Shown piece after piece: positions 1-12,089 of a stretch of DNA of 64,000 nt. Source of the DNA: Antedon bifida (Eukaryota; Echinodermata; Crinoidea; Comatulida; Antedonidae); NCBI GenBank assembly GCA_963402885.1, contig OY727097.1:25103401-25167400 (forward strand), read 5' to 3'. Position 1 is the first letter of the stretch, and each line of letters starts with the position of its first letter. Position numbers and translations under genes: made by a program. Under the pieces are notes generated by a model that worked only from the letters and a program-made list of their open reading frames with translations, had not been told where the DNA came from and made no database searches.

Positions 1-296
1 TTATGAAAACCTGACCATTGATTAAAACCATTCATTAGAATTAACTTGTTCAGTATAATCAACGCCATGAAACCATTCAAATGGCAAGAACATACATAGG
101 TGTATATATATATATCCAATCTGCAGATAGTAATGTTTCGATCTTATTAGATCTCATCAGTGCAGCTCAGGTTTCGAAATGTATATATATATAATTATTA
201 TATAACCCTCCCATTCTTAGTAGATGTCTTTTCATTAGCCATTTTAAATGTTTGTTGTGGAAATTTAAAAATAACTAATTTCTATTTTATATTCAG

Positions 297-524
297 GTTT
301 TATTTGAAATGGTATTATTAGAGCTATGTCCAGAACTGAAAGACCCAAAACTTCTTAAGAAGCTAGAAGAGTTTGATGCCCAGAACAAAGGACAGCTATC
401 AAAGCAAAGTTCATTAGACTCGCAAGATGGGGAGCGTGAGCCACTGACAGAAGAGCCAAAACAAGGGGAGGCAGCAAAATGTGTAGGACAGCCAGAAAAC
501 ATTGAAACAAAATCTGACGAGTAA
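297..524 (+). CDS. Terminal exon of an unrecognised gene (partial)
   Basis: The exon starts after a pyrimidine-rich ATTCAG acceptor and is open in phase 0 for 75 codons to TAA at 522-524. The peptide begins VLFEMVLLELCPELKDPKLL and continues as a helical, charged segment. It then becomes a low-complexity acidic tail rich in Glu, Lys, Ser and Gln, as is common at the C-terminus of intracellular proteins. The upstream exons are outside the window. I do not recognise the family, and no catalytic or binding motif is visible. Support comes from the acceptor site, the open frame running directly from it, and the protein-like composition. An internal ATG at 309 could be mistaken for a start but lies only four codons after the acceptor. 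Confidence 0.5.
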   Translation, partial: VLFEMVLLELCPELKDPKLLKKLEEFDAQNKGQLSKQSSLDSQDGEREPLTEEPKQGEAAKCVGQPENIETKSDE

Positions 525-840
525 TTTTCAGGAACATTTTCACCTTGTTTCTAGTGTGCAACTTGTGTTTCTTAACATTTCCAAACTAAAATTTTAAATC
601 ATTTTTCTGTGAACTGTATGTAGTAACCTGTTTGTCCTCATCATTGAGTCTATTGCTTTTTTAGCTTCAACTGGTATTTAAAAGTGTTCTCAGTTCCATA
701 GTTTTTCATCACCGTTGATTCATTTTTTTTCTCAGTATTTACAAAGTTAGGAAGATTTCTAACTGTTGAAAGTATACAGCTATTTTTAACCTTGAAATCA
801 GTCTTTCCTTTTCTTTGAAAGGAAAAAAACCCATTTTTTT

Positions 841-1225
841 ATGAATTTTGCAAAACTAAAATCTGAGATATACGATTGTTTATGCGTAGCTCTATTCATT
901 ATCATTGAATGACCAAATTTGGATTGATATATCTTTGTTTAATGCATGACTTTTATTCTTTATCATTAGTACAGTTTTTTAATGAATTTTGCCAAACTAA
1001 AATCTGAGATCATTATATGGCATTGTTTATGCACATCTCTATTCATTATCATTGAATGACCAAATTTGGATTGCTGATTTTTATTCTTTATCTTTAGTAC
1101 AGTTTTTGAATGAATGTTGCCAAATTGAAATCGGAAATCATTTTACGTCACATTTATGTGTATCTATACTCTTCATCACTGAACGACGACCAAATTTGGA
1201 TTGCTATATCCGCTTTTTTTTTAAA
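841..1225. repeat. Tandem repeat, about 130-140 bp unit, nearly three copies
   Basis: Units begin ATGAATTTTGCAAAACTAAA at 841, again at 982 and at about 1110 (more diverged). Each contains the shared block GACCAAATTTGGATTG followed by a TTTATTCTTTATC segment. Periods are about 141 and 128 bp, and divergence increases toward the right. Confidence 0.75.
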
Positions 1226-1618
1226 TTTAAAATTTAAATAATTAGTTGAGTTACAGTACTTTCTTTATTATACATTGTTACATAAATGTGGTATCACTAT
1301 ATTACTTTTAAATGCATTTGGTTTCTTAGTTAATTTATCTGTGTGTTTTGTTCCTTGTTTAGCAGCCTAGCTGTAGTTGAGTAGTAATAGAATTTTTAAA
1401 TTTTATATTTAAGAAGGTGCTGGGATTTTTATAGTAACATTTCCATCCAAAACAGATATCACATTTTTTTTTATTACTGTTGAAAGTAAAAAATATATTT
1501 TTGAAATGACAAAGATTAGAAAATATTTTGTGAATGGTTTGTTCAACCAACTTTTTTTAATGTCATATCATTTACAATAGTGGCCTTAGTAGTGTTTTAT
1601 TTTTTTATTTTAAGATGC

Positions 1619-1746
1619 ATAAAGCTAATGTGCCCATATATGGACATGATGATGTCATACCACTACCCTTTTTGAGCATATCACTACCATATTTGGGCAC
1701 ATCACACATTTGTTGTCCAACTAGTTTGAGTGTAGACAGAGCTTTA
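1619..1746. mobile_element. Family-1 TIR element (MITE), copy 1, left end truncated
   Basis: The copy contains the family core (CCATATATGGACATGATGATG and ACTACCATATTTGGGCAC) and ends with the family terminus GTGTAGACAGAGCTTTA. The left terminus (AAAGCTCTGTCTACACTATC) is largely missing. A small ORF across it is only the repeat read as protein. Confidence 0.8.
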
Positions 1747-2057
1747 GTTCATGACTTAACGATTTTGCTGACTAGGTCATCGATTTTATCAAAGAGATAT
1801 TTTTATATTAAATTCAAAATTGTGTAGTATTTAAAATAATTGAAAAGAAATCGACTAACTTTGTGTGTGAGATTCAACAAATACTGACTTTATAGCCAGC
1901 TATGCAATATGCAACATATGAAAGTGTCTGAGGTGCAAGTGACACTTGAATTTACATACATGTGTGTAGATACAGGAATCTTTTTCTATAATACAAGAGA
2001 CGCCTTTGGGACTTTTTTATGAAATGAAGACATATATGTTCTAACACTACAATTCTA

Positions 2058-2600
2058 TTAAAGATGTATTGTCCCTTTGTCAAATTCCAAAAAAAAAAAA
2101 AAAAGATTTCGAAAAAAAGTGGGTTATTTTGAAGTATCTAGTAATAGTTATTAACTTTCACCAAAAATTAGTAGAAAAAAAAAATCATTTAACTGAAATA
2201 CAGACGTTTTTTGGTTCAAAAAATAACTTTGACTTCCAGTCAAAGTTTTCGATCAAAACATATCTATCTCATAATGCAACGCGCTTATTTGGCTACTCTG
2301 TATGCATAATCATAAAACTTCCTCGTGATCTGTGTGAAAACACCTTCTCAACCATGACGAGTTGTAAACAATCCTAATTAGCATCATGCATAATGTATAC
2401 TCATGGTTTGAAATCTTTGTTTACTTTCGCTCGCGACGATTTTCCAGACGAAATGTAATCAAGTTAATTTAGCTGTTAATTACGTAAAATGTTTGTTTTT
2501 GGCTCGAATTTTCGACTTAAAGTGAATAACTTTAATATTACTTTGGTATGGCCAATTTAAATTTTGAATATTTTGACCTTCATTTTTTTGTGTTTCAAGG
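2058..2600. mobile_element. Family-3 TIR element, copy 1, degraded
   Basis: It starts TTAAAGATGTATTGTCCC, the left terminus shared with copies near 14.3, 20.8, 46.6 and 55.8 kb. The right end is not clear; a CTTCATTTTTTTGTG remnant near 2579 may mark it. The 102-residue ORF across it has no protein character. Confidence 0.6.
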
Positions 2601-3479
2601 AGATATTTTTGTTTGGTCCTGAAGGTGCATTTATAAAGTGTAATAATATAATATACAGCTTTTACAGATTTGTATTGATAAAAATAAATAAAATACTACA
2701 GTATATACTGTATTGTACTATGCACATACACAAATGGACATATAATTTTGTAATACAAAAAGATATCTCACTCAGTCTCATAAAACAAAAATATTGTTGA
2801 AATAGAATCCAAGAACATATTTTGAGTTAGCTATAAGTTGTTTAATAGGAAGGTGCAAATAGAGATATACATAAATATTGGATTCCATTCCTTCTATGAA
2901 GGATTATGCAATTTGTTTATCCAATTCTCTGTAGTGCATCTACAATTGTTCCACAATTGCCAGACTAATTATGTGATACAGTGTAACATGTATATCACAT
3001 GTGATGCTGTATTTAACCTAACCATGATACATGAAACGCTGTGTAACAAATGTTGCCTGCGATACTGGACAAATATTGCTGTACTTTCTAGATACAGTAC
3101 TGAGAATCGGTATTGAATTGTTAAACATTAGTTACAAGAGGAGAATTTTATAAACTGTCAATCATGGTTGTTCATATTTGTTTAGTATTTATAGTGTATG
3201 TATTTCATAACAGATTGTATAGCAAGTTATTTATTTTATACTTTTCTATTTTAAGGGGAAATAAAGAGTGTTTTACAAAAACAGAACTTATGATATACTG
3301 TATTTTTTGTATTCGAAAACCATGGGTGTGTCCAGGAATTCAGAAATGGTCAGGGTTGAAGCCACGATTCCTGGGGGTTCAGGTTCACTCTGTGATTCCC
3401 AGGTGTTCAAGGAGGTGTCCACATAAAGTTGTGTGTGTTTATAGTGTCCATGAAAATCAGTTCATATTCAATGAGTGAC

Positions 3480-4020
3480 TTGGTGGCCAAAGACAGCAGA
3501 ACCATAATGCATAGCTGTAATATCGGCAAGGGTTCAAGTCTCACTAGGTCCTGAAAACCCTTCTATTTGATACCCTACTAAAAAAAAGGAATGGTTCATC
3601 TGTGAGCCATCACCGGTCAAATTACTTTCATTCATTGGGTTGCATTGTGGTCTAGATGTGTACTGTACATTGAATCTCCAGTCGAAATGACCAGAACATG
3701 TGTGCTGATATTATGTGATATGTATTTTTCTGATGGTAGAACAAGTCTCCACGGATAAGGACTTAAAACTGGAGGTCCAGTGTACACATCTAGCTCATGT
3801 GAACCCAGTACATTTTTTGGAAGAGCAAAGGTGTACTAGTCCATTCAGCCCCTGTCGTTGTGGACAGATGAACGGGTGTCGTTTGGTTGCAGCACTCAAA
3901 ATCCTTAGGGGAGTAGAAAGTTATGGAATGTGTCGTTCACACCTGTGCACAACTCAGCCCAGTAGGCTGCAAGTCTCAGGTTTGCGGCACCATGCCTCAA
4001 CCATTCAACTACCATAGAAA
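3480..4020 (+). repeat. SINE-like repeat (GTAGAACAAGTC family), copy 1
   Basis: A tRNA-B-box-like GGGTTCAAGTC at about 3529 precedes a block with GGTAGAACAAGTCTCCACGG and TCCAGTGTACACATCTAGCT. The second block recurs at 41.0 and 50.3 kb, and its later part (AGGGGAGTAGAAAGTT) recurs near 60.06 kb. Boundaries are approximate and it may be two adjacent insertions. Confidence 0.5.
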
Positions 4021-4360
4021 AGCACAGTAACACATAAAATACTCTTTACATGATCAATTTATTGTGAACTCCACACCATTATTGTGACAAAATATTATTA
4101 GCTGTCTCTTGAAAATATTACAGGCTTTTCATCTGGCAATTCAATTTATACAATATATATTATTTATTTAGCTGGTTTTAAACCTAAAGGAATTTTAAGT
4201 TTTTTATTCTGAATTCTTTTGGACCCATGTAAATTTTAAATCTGTCTTTCATGGAAAGCAGTTTTTTATTTTTCTCTGCTGCACCCCACACAAACACGCT
4301 CTAATTAGCTCTAGTGGAAACTGCAGATACTGTTGTACTCATTTAAAACGGTACAGTCGC

Positions 4361-6285
4361 CTATTCGTAGATCCATGCGTTTTCTGTTGGCTTCCAATCT
4401 GTAAGTTCAGTCTTGTTGAACCAATGGCCAATTTCTTTCTTTGCGCTATCCACTCCGTCAGAGCCATGGCAAATGTTGCGTCCAATGTTGATGCAAAAGT
4501 CCCCACGAATGGTTCCTGGTAGTGATTGTAACTGTGAAATAAAACCCCAAAAAAGGATTGTTATATTATTAACATACTGTACATAATATTTCATACATAA
4601 TTTTTATGTATATTTTATATGCAAATGACAATAAATGGAAGTAATTTTGCACTGATGAATAAATGAAAAAGAAATTCTGTAAAACTGGCAAGTCTGCTAA
4701 CTTCAGACATAAAATGTTTGTAAGGGATAAGAAAAAAAATAGATATATTAGATTTAAGCAAAATGGATATGTTGTAAAAAATGGCAAATTTGTACAGATA
4801 AAGAAATAAATGGGACAAATCCGTAGGAGATGGATGGATTTATTTAACATAAAATGTGTTAATAGATAATTTGCATAAAGAAATGAATACTGTTTATGGA
4901 GCTGGGGTCCGGTTAGGCATTTGTATTGGCCCATGCCTTTCCTCTGGTCAAGGTGGGCACTGGATGAGAGAAGCCCTTGATCAATGTTAGGACCAATCAA
5001 GGTGCTTTAAACAGTCCTGGCTTTGTTTGTATCAAACCTGTTAGTGGCGGTAATTATCGCTGTTGGTTTCGATTGAATAAAATAAAAATTTAAAAAAATT
5101 TAAAAAAACAGTATAAAATATGTATGCAGATGATGTTTAAAAAAAAACAACTAAGTCAAATAGAAAAATATATTTGTTAATGGAAAATGTAAAGAAATGA
5201 ATACAACTTAAAACGAAAATTGTATGTAAACAGATGGTATAAACAAACATTGTTATTAGTTAATAGAATATTATGTATAGTGTATTGAAATGAAAATGTG
5301 TTTAGAGAAAAATATATGTAAAGAGATGAGGAACATATGGAAAAATGGGATGAACACACATAAGATTAAAAAAAAATGTTGTAAAAAAGGCTCGGCTATA
5401 CTTACAGGATCGGTTTCACCAAGAAGAATTCTTCCTTGTTTGACAGCATCTGTGCCTTCCCATACCATTGGGAACACAGGTCCCTCAGACATGTACTTGC
5501 ACAGACCTGGAAAAAACTTCTTGGCTTTCAGGTCACTGTAATGTTCCTGAACATGTTCAAGATCAGCCTGAAATGAAATTGCAAAATAAGGATGGATAAT
5601 CATACTCAACATATTATATTATTATTACTCTGTGGTAACTCCAGCAATATAATTATAGTAAAACATATTTTCAATTTTAATTGCTTACACGATATGCAAT
5701 GGAAGGGTCGCCTGCACAGAAGCTTTGTTGGGTCATAATAAAATAAAATTTGTTTAAATTTGTTGATCATCATAAAAATCTTCTATTTACCAGCCTTAAT
5801 TAGACTGGCTTTAGCCATAATACTGTTTTTTTAAAATACATAAACCTTAGCTAGCAGGGCCAGGCTCGGCGCTCTACCAAAATACATACAAAACCATAAG
5901 AAGTATTATAATTGCAACAAAATAATTTATATTCAATTAAAACCCGACCGATTTATATCATCGTACTCGTAACCCCCCAAAAATAGAAGAATTACATTTT
6001 ACGATGAGCCTAATAACTCAATTCATTCATAACTAGGCTAGGCCTAGTCTAGTAGTATTCTAGGTCAAGGCAAGTATTGGAGGCGTAGGCAGCATAAACC
6101 GGGTACGCCGCCAAACAATGTCATTGAATGACAAAAATGATGAGACTTTCTCTCACCTTCATTAATTTTGCGGCTACAAGTTTGTAGCCTTTTCGTTGAA
6201 AACGTTTCATAATCTCAGGAATAAGACCTCTCTCAACCCCATCGGGCTTAACCATGATAAAGGTTCGCTCAGTTTTGTCAGCCAT
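4361..6285 (-). CDS. NME: Nucleoside diphosphate kinase (NME/NM23 group I)
   Basis: Three coding exons on the minus strand join in phase: 6285-6157, 5567-5406 and 4531-4361, giving 153 residues with TAG at 4361-4363. The enzyme moves the gamma-phosphate from one nucleoside triphosphate to another diphosphate through a phosphohistidine. Visible marks are [20 protein letters not shown] at the N-terminus with the nucleotide-site Lys13, PGTIRGDFC, and the active-site loop NICHGSD containing the catalytic His119. The family usually has NIIHGSDS; Cys for Ile next to the histidine is the only local change. The protein ends AWIYE like vertebrate NME1/2, whose length is 152. All introns have GT..AG ends. 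The ATG is chosen because it gives the standard short cytosolic N-terminus with no targeting sequence. Group I membership is clear; the exact paralog is not resolvable. Confidence 0.95.
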
Positions 6286-7130
6286 TATTTTAAATAACTT
6301 GGAAACAAAGAAAGAAAAATGATCAACCCTCCTACAATCACACCGTGGAACGGAAAGGCTGTACACACGTTGTAAGCAGCATGATATCCTACATACCCCC
6401 TCTATAACTTTAAAGGCAATGTCTGCTGCGTTACGTGTGAAACGCCAAAAATGCAAATTTCCTTTGTCGAATGGCATCAATGAAGGAAAAACACGCACAA
6501 AACAAACAAGCAAAGAAAAATGTCAGATCACAGGCCTACCTCGTTATCAATGTAAGTGGAACAATCATCTATCTTTAGAAGTAGACCTAAATAAAAAAGG
6601 CAAATCTTGTTTTTAATGGAAAGAGGAGTTTGCACACCAATAAAATAAAAACAGCATTAGAGATTTGAAATGCATTCCAATTAAATTTTACAAATCACAA
6701 GAAATCATTACCATTTGTTAATACGCGCGTCGGCATCTTAAAATGCAGTGAATCTAAAAAAATAACATCAAAGGTTACATGTCCGTTGCCGACAGAGCGT
6801 GTTACAACATAGTTCGGCTTCAGAGGCGCGGCGCTGCGGCGGAAGTTCCCAGCAGGGTCGACCCCGATTCGATTAGGCCGGTTGATAACTTGACTTGACA
6901 TTCACCGAGCACTACAAAATAAGATCACAGGATAAATTACGGAGACTCATAAATATTGCACTGCGCACACGACCGATTTGTGAAATGAAATTAAAATTGT
7001 TGTTGTTTGTTAATCATCGATGCAGGCATATCATAAGGGCAATCAGAGTGCGCATACGATTTATACATTTTAATGTTGCTGTTCAGATTTAATAGTGACA
7101 GTTTTTGCGCAACTTTCTATTGATGGCCGC
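6286..7130. promoter_or_regulatory. Probable promoter/5' region of the NDP kinase
   Basis: The bases upstream of the minus-strand ATG should hold the 5' UTR and promoter. A locally GC-rich patch with several CpGs at about 6780-6880 stands out from the AT-rich surroundings. It encloses a 68-codon minus-strand ORF (6901-6695, starting MSSQVINRPNRIG). That ORF could be a chance frame or an upstream exon of another transcript; no family is recognised. Confidence 0.3.
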
Positions 7131-7797
7131 GGCAACAGATGGAGCGTATTTCTTTTATTGGCAGCAGTGCTTTAGCAGGTATGCGCGTTGCCAGTTTGAC
7201 CGATACAAGTCCTTGCGTTATTTGTCCACATGTTTAAAGACAGCCAGTGATGAGAGAGACAAATCTAAACAAAAGTATTAAACCACGCCCTCTATACTGT
7301 TATGATAACAATCATCATTATAGTTTCATAATTGATATTACAGTAGTACTACGGTAATTACAGGCTAAAGTTATTTGCATGCAGTAACACGTCATACGGA
7401 TTCTGTTACACACAACGCATACTCTTTAATTAACACAACGTCGTCACAAGATGACACTTACCCAGAAGAAACTAATTTGTTTCTTGTTTGTAACAAGTTT
7501 GGCAATTATTGGACTATTATCGGTAAGACTAAAATTTACTTTCAAATCCTTCTTGCATCTTGTTGCTCAAACTGTAGATAATAGATCTCTCGGCACGAAA
7601 TCGTATAAAAAGAAACTTCAACTCATATGAAAATATTCCGCGTCACATCACCCTCACAAAAATTGGGTTGGGGTGTTCATCTGGCAAAATGAGTAATGTA
7701 GTTTCATCGAAGATTTAAAAAAAGACAGCCCTTTTCAAATAATCTCACAATTTAACGGTTTACAGAATACATTAATTTATATATAAACAGCTGTTTT
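7131..7797. other. Intergenic stretch without recognised features
   Basis: I see no coding exon, RNA gene or clear repeat here. One short plus-strand ORF at 7375-7581 has no protein-like character. Confidence 0.4.
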
Positions 7798-8627
7798 CCC
7801 GTGGGCACAAAACATAATTTTAACGTTAAATTAATGTTAAAATCTTGTTGATGTTGTTGAAATCATGTTAACGTATTCTAAACGAAAATGATTCAACGTT
7901 GAAATAACATTGTCTTTCTAACTAACCTTTTACGTTTATTTATCAATGCTAATTTAACATTGAAATAATGTTAAAATTTAGTTGACATTTTTGTTTAAAA
8001 TAACGTTTTCAATGTTGAAAAAAGGTTGAAGTTATATGTAGTGTTTTTAACCAACTATTATGTTTGTTTATCAGATTGCTATTTTAACATTTAACTATAA
8101 CTTTTAGCATCCGACGGAGGTTACGGGGAAAATACGTTGTTTATCAGTGTTATTTTAACTTTAATTTATCAATCTAGTTGACAATTTTGGTTTAAAAAAA
8201 TGTTTTCAACGTTGAAAAAAGTACTTCCAATCAATTATTACGTTTGTTTATAAATGTTATCTCAACATTAATTTAACATTGACATTCAGTTGGTATTTTT
8301 TGTTAAATAGGCAACAAGTTTTCAACATTGAATAAAGGTTGGATGAAAACTTTCATATTCAACTAAATTACTAGCTATTTCAACGTTTATAATTTCAATG
8401 TTAAAATAACGTTAATAATTCCAACGTTAAATTAACGTTGAAAGTTACGTTGATACAAACTTTCATATTCAACCAAATGTTTACGTTGTTTCATTATAAT
8501 TTCTATGTTGAATCAACGTTGACATTTTTTTGATGCAAACTTTCATTTTCAACACTTTTCCGACGTCATTTCAACGTTTGCAGATAACGTTGAATTAACG
8601 TTGATTCAATCAGTATTTGCCCACTGG
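7798..8627. mobile_element. TIR element with internal AACGTTGAAAT-type repeats
   Basis: Termini are CCCGTGGGCACAAAAC on the left and TATTTGCCCACTGG on the right, inverted to each other. The interior is built from many diverged copies of an AACGTTGAAATAACATTG-like word in both orientations. There is no ORF. About 830 bp, non-autonomous. Confidence 0.65.
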
Positions 8628-9257
8628 AACTATTAACACTATATTATTAGCATTTAGCAGAAAAAAAAGCATCATGGGAATGTGTTGATTTTAAAAAGAG
8701 AATTACAATTCCCTTGTAACATTTTAGTACATTATGGCATCCTCAAGGCTTGATGACAAGGGTTCGTAGTTTTAATAGGCCTATAGTGATTGTCCCTCTC
8801 TCTTATTTTCACCCCACGGGACGTAACAACATAATTGAACTGGGGGTTGTTATCCCAACGCAGTGAGTGTACTATCCATCAGAGAATTTCGCAATTATTA
8901 TAAGGCTTATTTATAAAAATGTTATCGAGTAATATAGAAACCCATCCTCAACATACAATTCTTGCTTGTCTTTAAGGGCTGTGTTATCCGAACGGTTTAT
9001 TTTACAGTTTTTATTTTAGCAGCTTTTAGCTTATTTTTATATATCTCTTCCATTGATATCCAGCCACTTCATAGCCTCGGCATTGACATTTTTTTTCAAT
9101 AATTCGCCTTTTTAATTTTGTTTTAAATAAAATGAATTGTATTATTTGTTGTATTAGGCTACTTCCCGTTGTCGAAAAATGTCCTAACGTTGATAAATGT
9201 GTTCATTTCTAAAGAAGACATTTCATAAAAAAAAACCTTTTCTTAAAATTAGTTTGA

Positions 9258-9488
9258 TTTAAAAGTCTAAATCTCATGTACTATACCATATATCATAATT
9301 TAAGAAGTACTGTTCATAAGTTTCAGTTAACTATTCCTTTTGTAAGATTAACTAGTTCTTCCCACTTTATTTATGTTTCTGGCCCTTTAATTTGGAATCA
9401 ATTAGATACAAGTATTGTTAACTCTTCCTCTCTCCCAACTTTTCGTAAAAAACTTAAAAGTAATTTGTTATCATTGTACTCAAACTAG
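9258..9488 (+). pseudogene. C-terminal remnant of a CR1/L2-type LINE ORF2
   Basis: The frame reads IPFVRLTSSS..FIYVSGPLIWNQLD..and ends LPTFRKKLKSNLL. This is the pattern at the extreme C-terminus of CR1/L2-like reverse transcriptase proteins (a GPxLWNSLP-like core followed by FKxxLKxxLL). Everything upstream is missing, which fits 5' truncation on insertion. The stop is at 9486-9488, followed by a short 3' UTR and an ATT-rich tail at about 9690-9722. Confidence 0.75.
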
Positions 9489-9722
9489 ACCTTCAAACTG
9501 TTTTTGTCATGACTTTTTTATTTTATTTAATAATTATATACAAATGTATTTTTTTCTTTTGTTTATGGGTCTTGCGTGACAAGTATTCTCTTCTTGCAAG
9601 ATCCTCTATTAATGGTATTTTTTGTATTTTCTCATTATAAATTATCATTCTTTTTTATTGTATTGTTATACCATTGATAGAAACTAATAAATGTTGAATT
9701 ATTATTATAATTATTATTATTT
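9489..9722 (+). mobile_element. 3' UTR and ATT-rich tail of the LINE remnant
   Basis: AT-rich sequence follows the ORF2 stop and ends in AATTATTATTATAATTATTA, a simple-repeat tail typical of LINEs lacking poly(A). Confidence 0.55.
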
Positions 9723-10567
9723 GTTTCTTCTAGACAACTGTACAAATACAATTTTGATCCATATTCTTTTATTCTCTTAACATTGTGTTTTTTTATCAAC
9801 TTTTGCAAACATATTTTCGTACCCTTTTATATTGATTTTAAACATAAAGAATATAGAGATATTATAGAATCCTTATAAAAAAAAGACACTTGCAAGGATA
9901 AAAGTTCCCGTTTACGCGGGAAGCACCGGTTGGTTTCCCTTAAATAGGGGGTGAAGGGATTCTGCTGTAATTTTCTTTTTAGTATTTATATGGTGTTTTA
10001 TTGATTTTGTAATATCACAAACTTGTGTAAAAACAATCAATGTTGATTGAACGAGTTGTGCTGTACTCAGTCCCGTGAATAAATAAAGTTCATATAAAAG
10101 AACCGCAACACAATTCCTTTGGCATCGAATTATGTACGATAATTATCATCAATAAATCGATAAAGATCGATTTTACTCGTTTTTATTATTTTACTCTTCC
10201 CTAGCACAATGATTTACAAAATGTGTCTATTTGAAAAATAATAACATTGTCATAAATATTATTTTCATTTATGACGAAACCGGATGCTAATATTATACTG
10301 TAGTAATAATTATTGGTTGTCAATGTGGATAAAAAAGAAATTCTACGAAAGTCTTGCTCCAAAAATGTTGATATACCGGTAACCGAATAAGAGGACACTG
10401 CAGTATATATGCAATTAAATTTAGCATTATTAATACAGTTAAATTGCTGTATTAATTAAACGTTACAACATGCACCACCACACAAGCCCTACAGTTAATC
10501 AGGTATTTGGACAAGTATCTCGTTATTATTATCGATAATAAGTGAACACATTATTTTATTGGTATAA
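9723..10567. other. Intergenic stretch without recognised genes
   Basis: I see only AT-rich sequence and short ORFs with no protein-like features. This is where a continuation of LINE A beyond LINE B would be expected had B inserted into A; I see no coding continuation. Confidence 0.4.
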
Positions 10568-12089
10568 ATGTGTTTGTTTGTTTGTTTATTACATTTTCCA
10601 CACACATCAAATTAATACAGTTGTTCATTCTAATAAAACATAGATTAATTATAAATTAGATTTAGAGAAACATGTGGATGGAGGTCAAATAAGTTAAAGA
10701 ACTTTTTTTTTACCCCCAGTTAAAAAATTACTATACATACATTATTATTATTATAATTATAAATATGTGATAAAAAGGATAATAAAGAAGTAGAAAAAAC
10801 ATGAGTTAAAAAAAAATAAATAAATAAATAAACAGAGTAGTATTCGGATAGGCCTATGAGATAAAAAGCAAATATGCATATTGAAATATGTAAAATCATG
10901 GCACATAATAATTTAAAACAATAACAATATAATGGAAATGTAATCGATACATTATTTGAGAGAAAAGGAAATACATAGGCAAAACAAATCAGATTGTGCA
11001 TGTCAGGCAATTACTCACCATATGTACAAACCAGAGATTTCTTGAGGTTATATTTAAAATTAGCATTGGGTGGTTTGTTTTTTAATTCAAACGAGAGAGA
11101 ATTCCAAAGTTTGGGACCAGTATATCAAACAGAATTACGTCTAAGGTTTGTTGTTGTTTCTGTTACATAATCATCTGCATGTCTAATATTAATGTATGCT
11201 TGTCAGATGATTTAACAAATTATGAAGAAAATATGAGGTGGAATAATTAAATTATGAATACGATACATGCACAGAGCCGTTTGGAGTTTATTAATATCGT
11301 AAATGTTCAAAACATTAAACTTAAGGAATAAAGGTTTGGTATGAGAATGAAATGATGAGCCATCACAAATTCTCAAGGCTCTCTTTTGTAATTTGAACAG
11401 ATGATCAATATGTGATGATTCAAGGCTTGTTCAAGGACATAATGTTTCAAATTTACCAATAGTTGCGGCCCAAATTAAATTGCAATATGAAATATACGTT
11501 AAAACTAAGGTACAGTATAGGGTTATGAGTATATTAGAAGGAAGTATATGTTTAAGTCTATTCATAATGCCAATATTTCGTGAAATTATATTACTAATTA
11601 AATGAAGGTGAGGTTTCCATGTTAATTTTTCATCTATAGTGATATCAAGGAATTTAGTTTCGTTAATATAATAAAATTATCAATAACAATATGATCATTA
11701 ATAGAAGCTTTAACTTTATAATTAAACAGAACATAATTTGTTTTTTGAATATTAAGGGAAAGCTTGTTTAATTTAACCAATTTGGAACTTTAATAAGTTC
11801 AGCATTAATAATTGTAAATAATGTCTCTTTATTTTTATGTGAGTAAAATATATTTATGTCATCGGCAAATAAAAAAAAATTAGAAGTTTGGATGTGTTAG
11901 GTATGTCGTTGACAAATCAAAAACAATAATGGTCCCAGTATAGACCCTTGGGGTACACCGCATATACTTTTGGACATTTTGAAATTGATTGAGTTAAATG
12001 AAGTGAGTTGATGTCTATTGCTAAGGTAGCTTTTAATTGTTTGCCGAAATGAATAAAGTTTAAACAAATGAAATGGTTCAGATGACTGC
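10568..12089 (-). pseudogene. LINE B: 5'-truncated CR1-like reverse transcriptase with 3' tail
   Basis: Read on the minus strand, a frame-broken RT is recognisable. In order: FRQTIKSYLSNRHQLTSF near 12.03 kb, CGVPQGSILGPLLFL at about 11965-11920, and a catalytic LFADDINIF at about 11870-11850. Then come TWKPHLHLISNIISRNIGI and LPSNILITLYCTLVL further downstream, and a C-terminal YTGPKLWNSLSFELKN near 11.1 kb. Stops and frameshifts interrupt it. The minus-strand 3' end is AATAAACAAACAAACAAACA at about 10590-10570, a simple-repeat tail. The first RT motifs and the endonuclease are absent. The element is dead. Confidence 0.85.

Larger units (their letters stand above)
525..4360. other. Intergenic stretch, 3' flank of the first gene and of the NDP kinase
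   Basis: No convincing coding exon is seen on either strand. The stretch holds a short tandem repeat (841-1225), one copy each of two TIR element families (1619-1746 and 2058 to about 2600) and a SINE-like repeat (about 3480-4020). On the minus strand, TTTATT at 4059-4064 reads AATAAA and could be the polyadenylation signal of the NDP kinase, about 300 bp past its stop. Confidence 0.5.

Noticed and set aside
6695-6901. Minus-strand ORF beginning MSSQVINRPNRIG as a firm gene
   Set aside because: It sits in a GC-rich promoter-like patch with no recognised homolog and no clear joining exon; kept only as a remark in the promoter entry.
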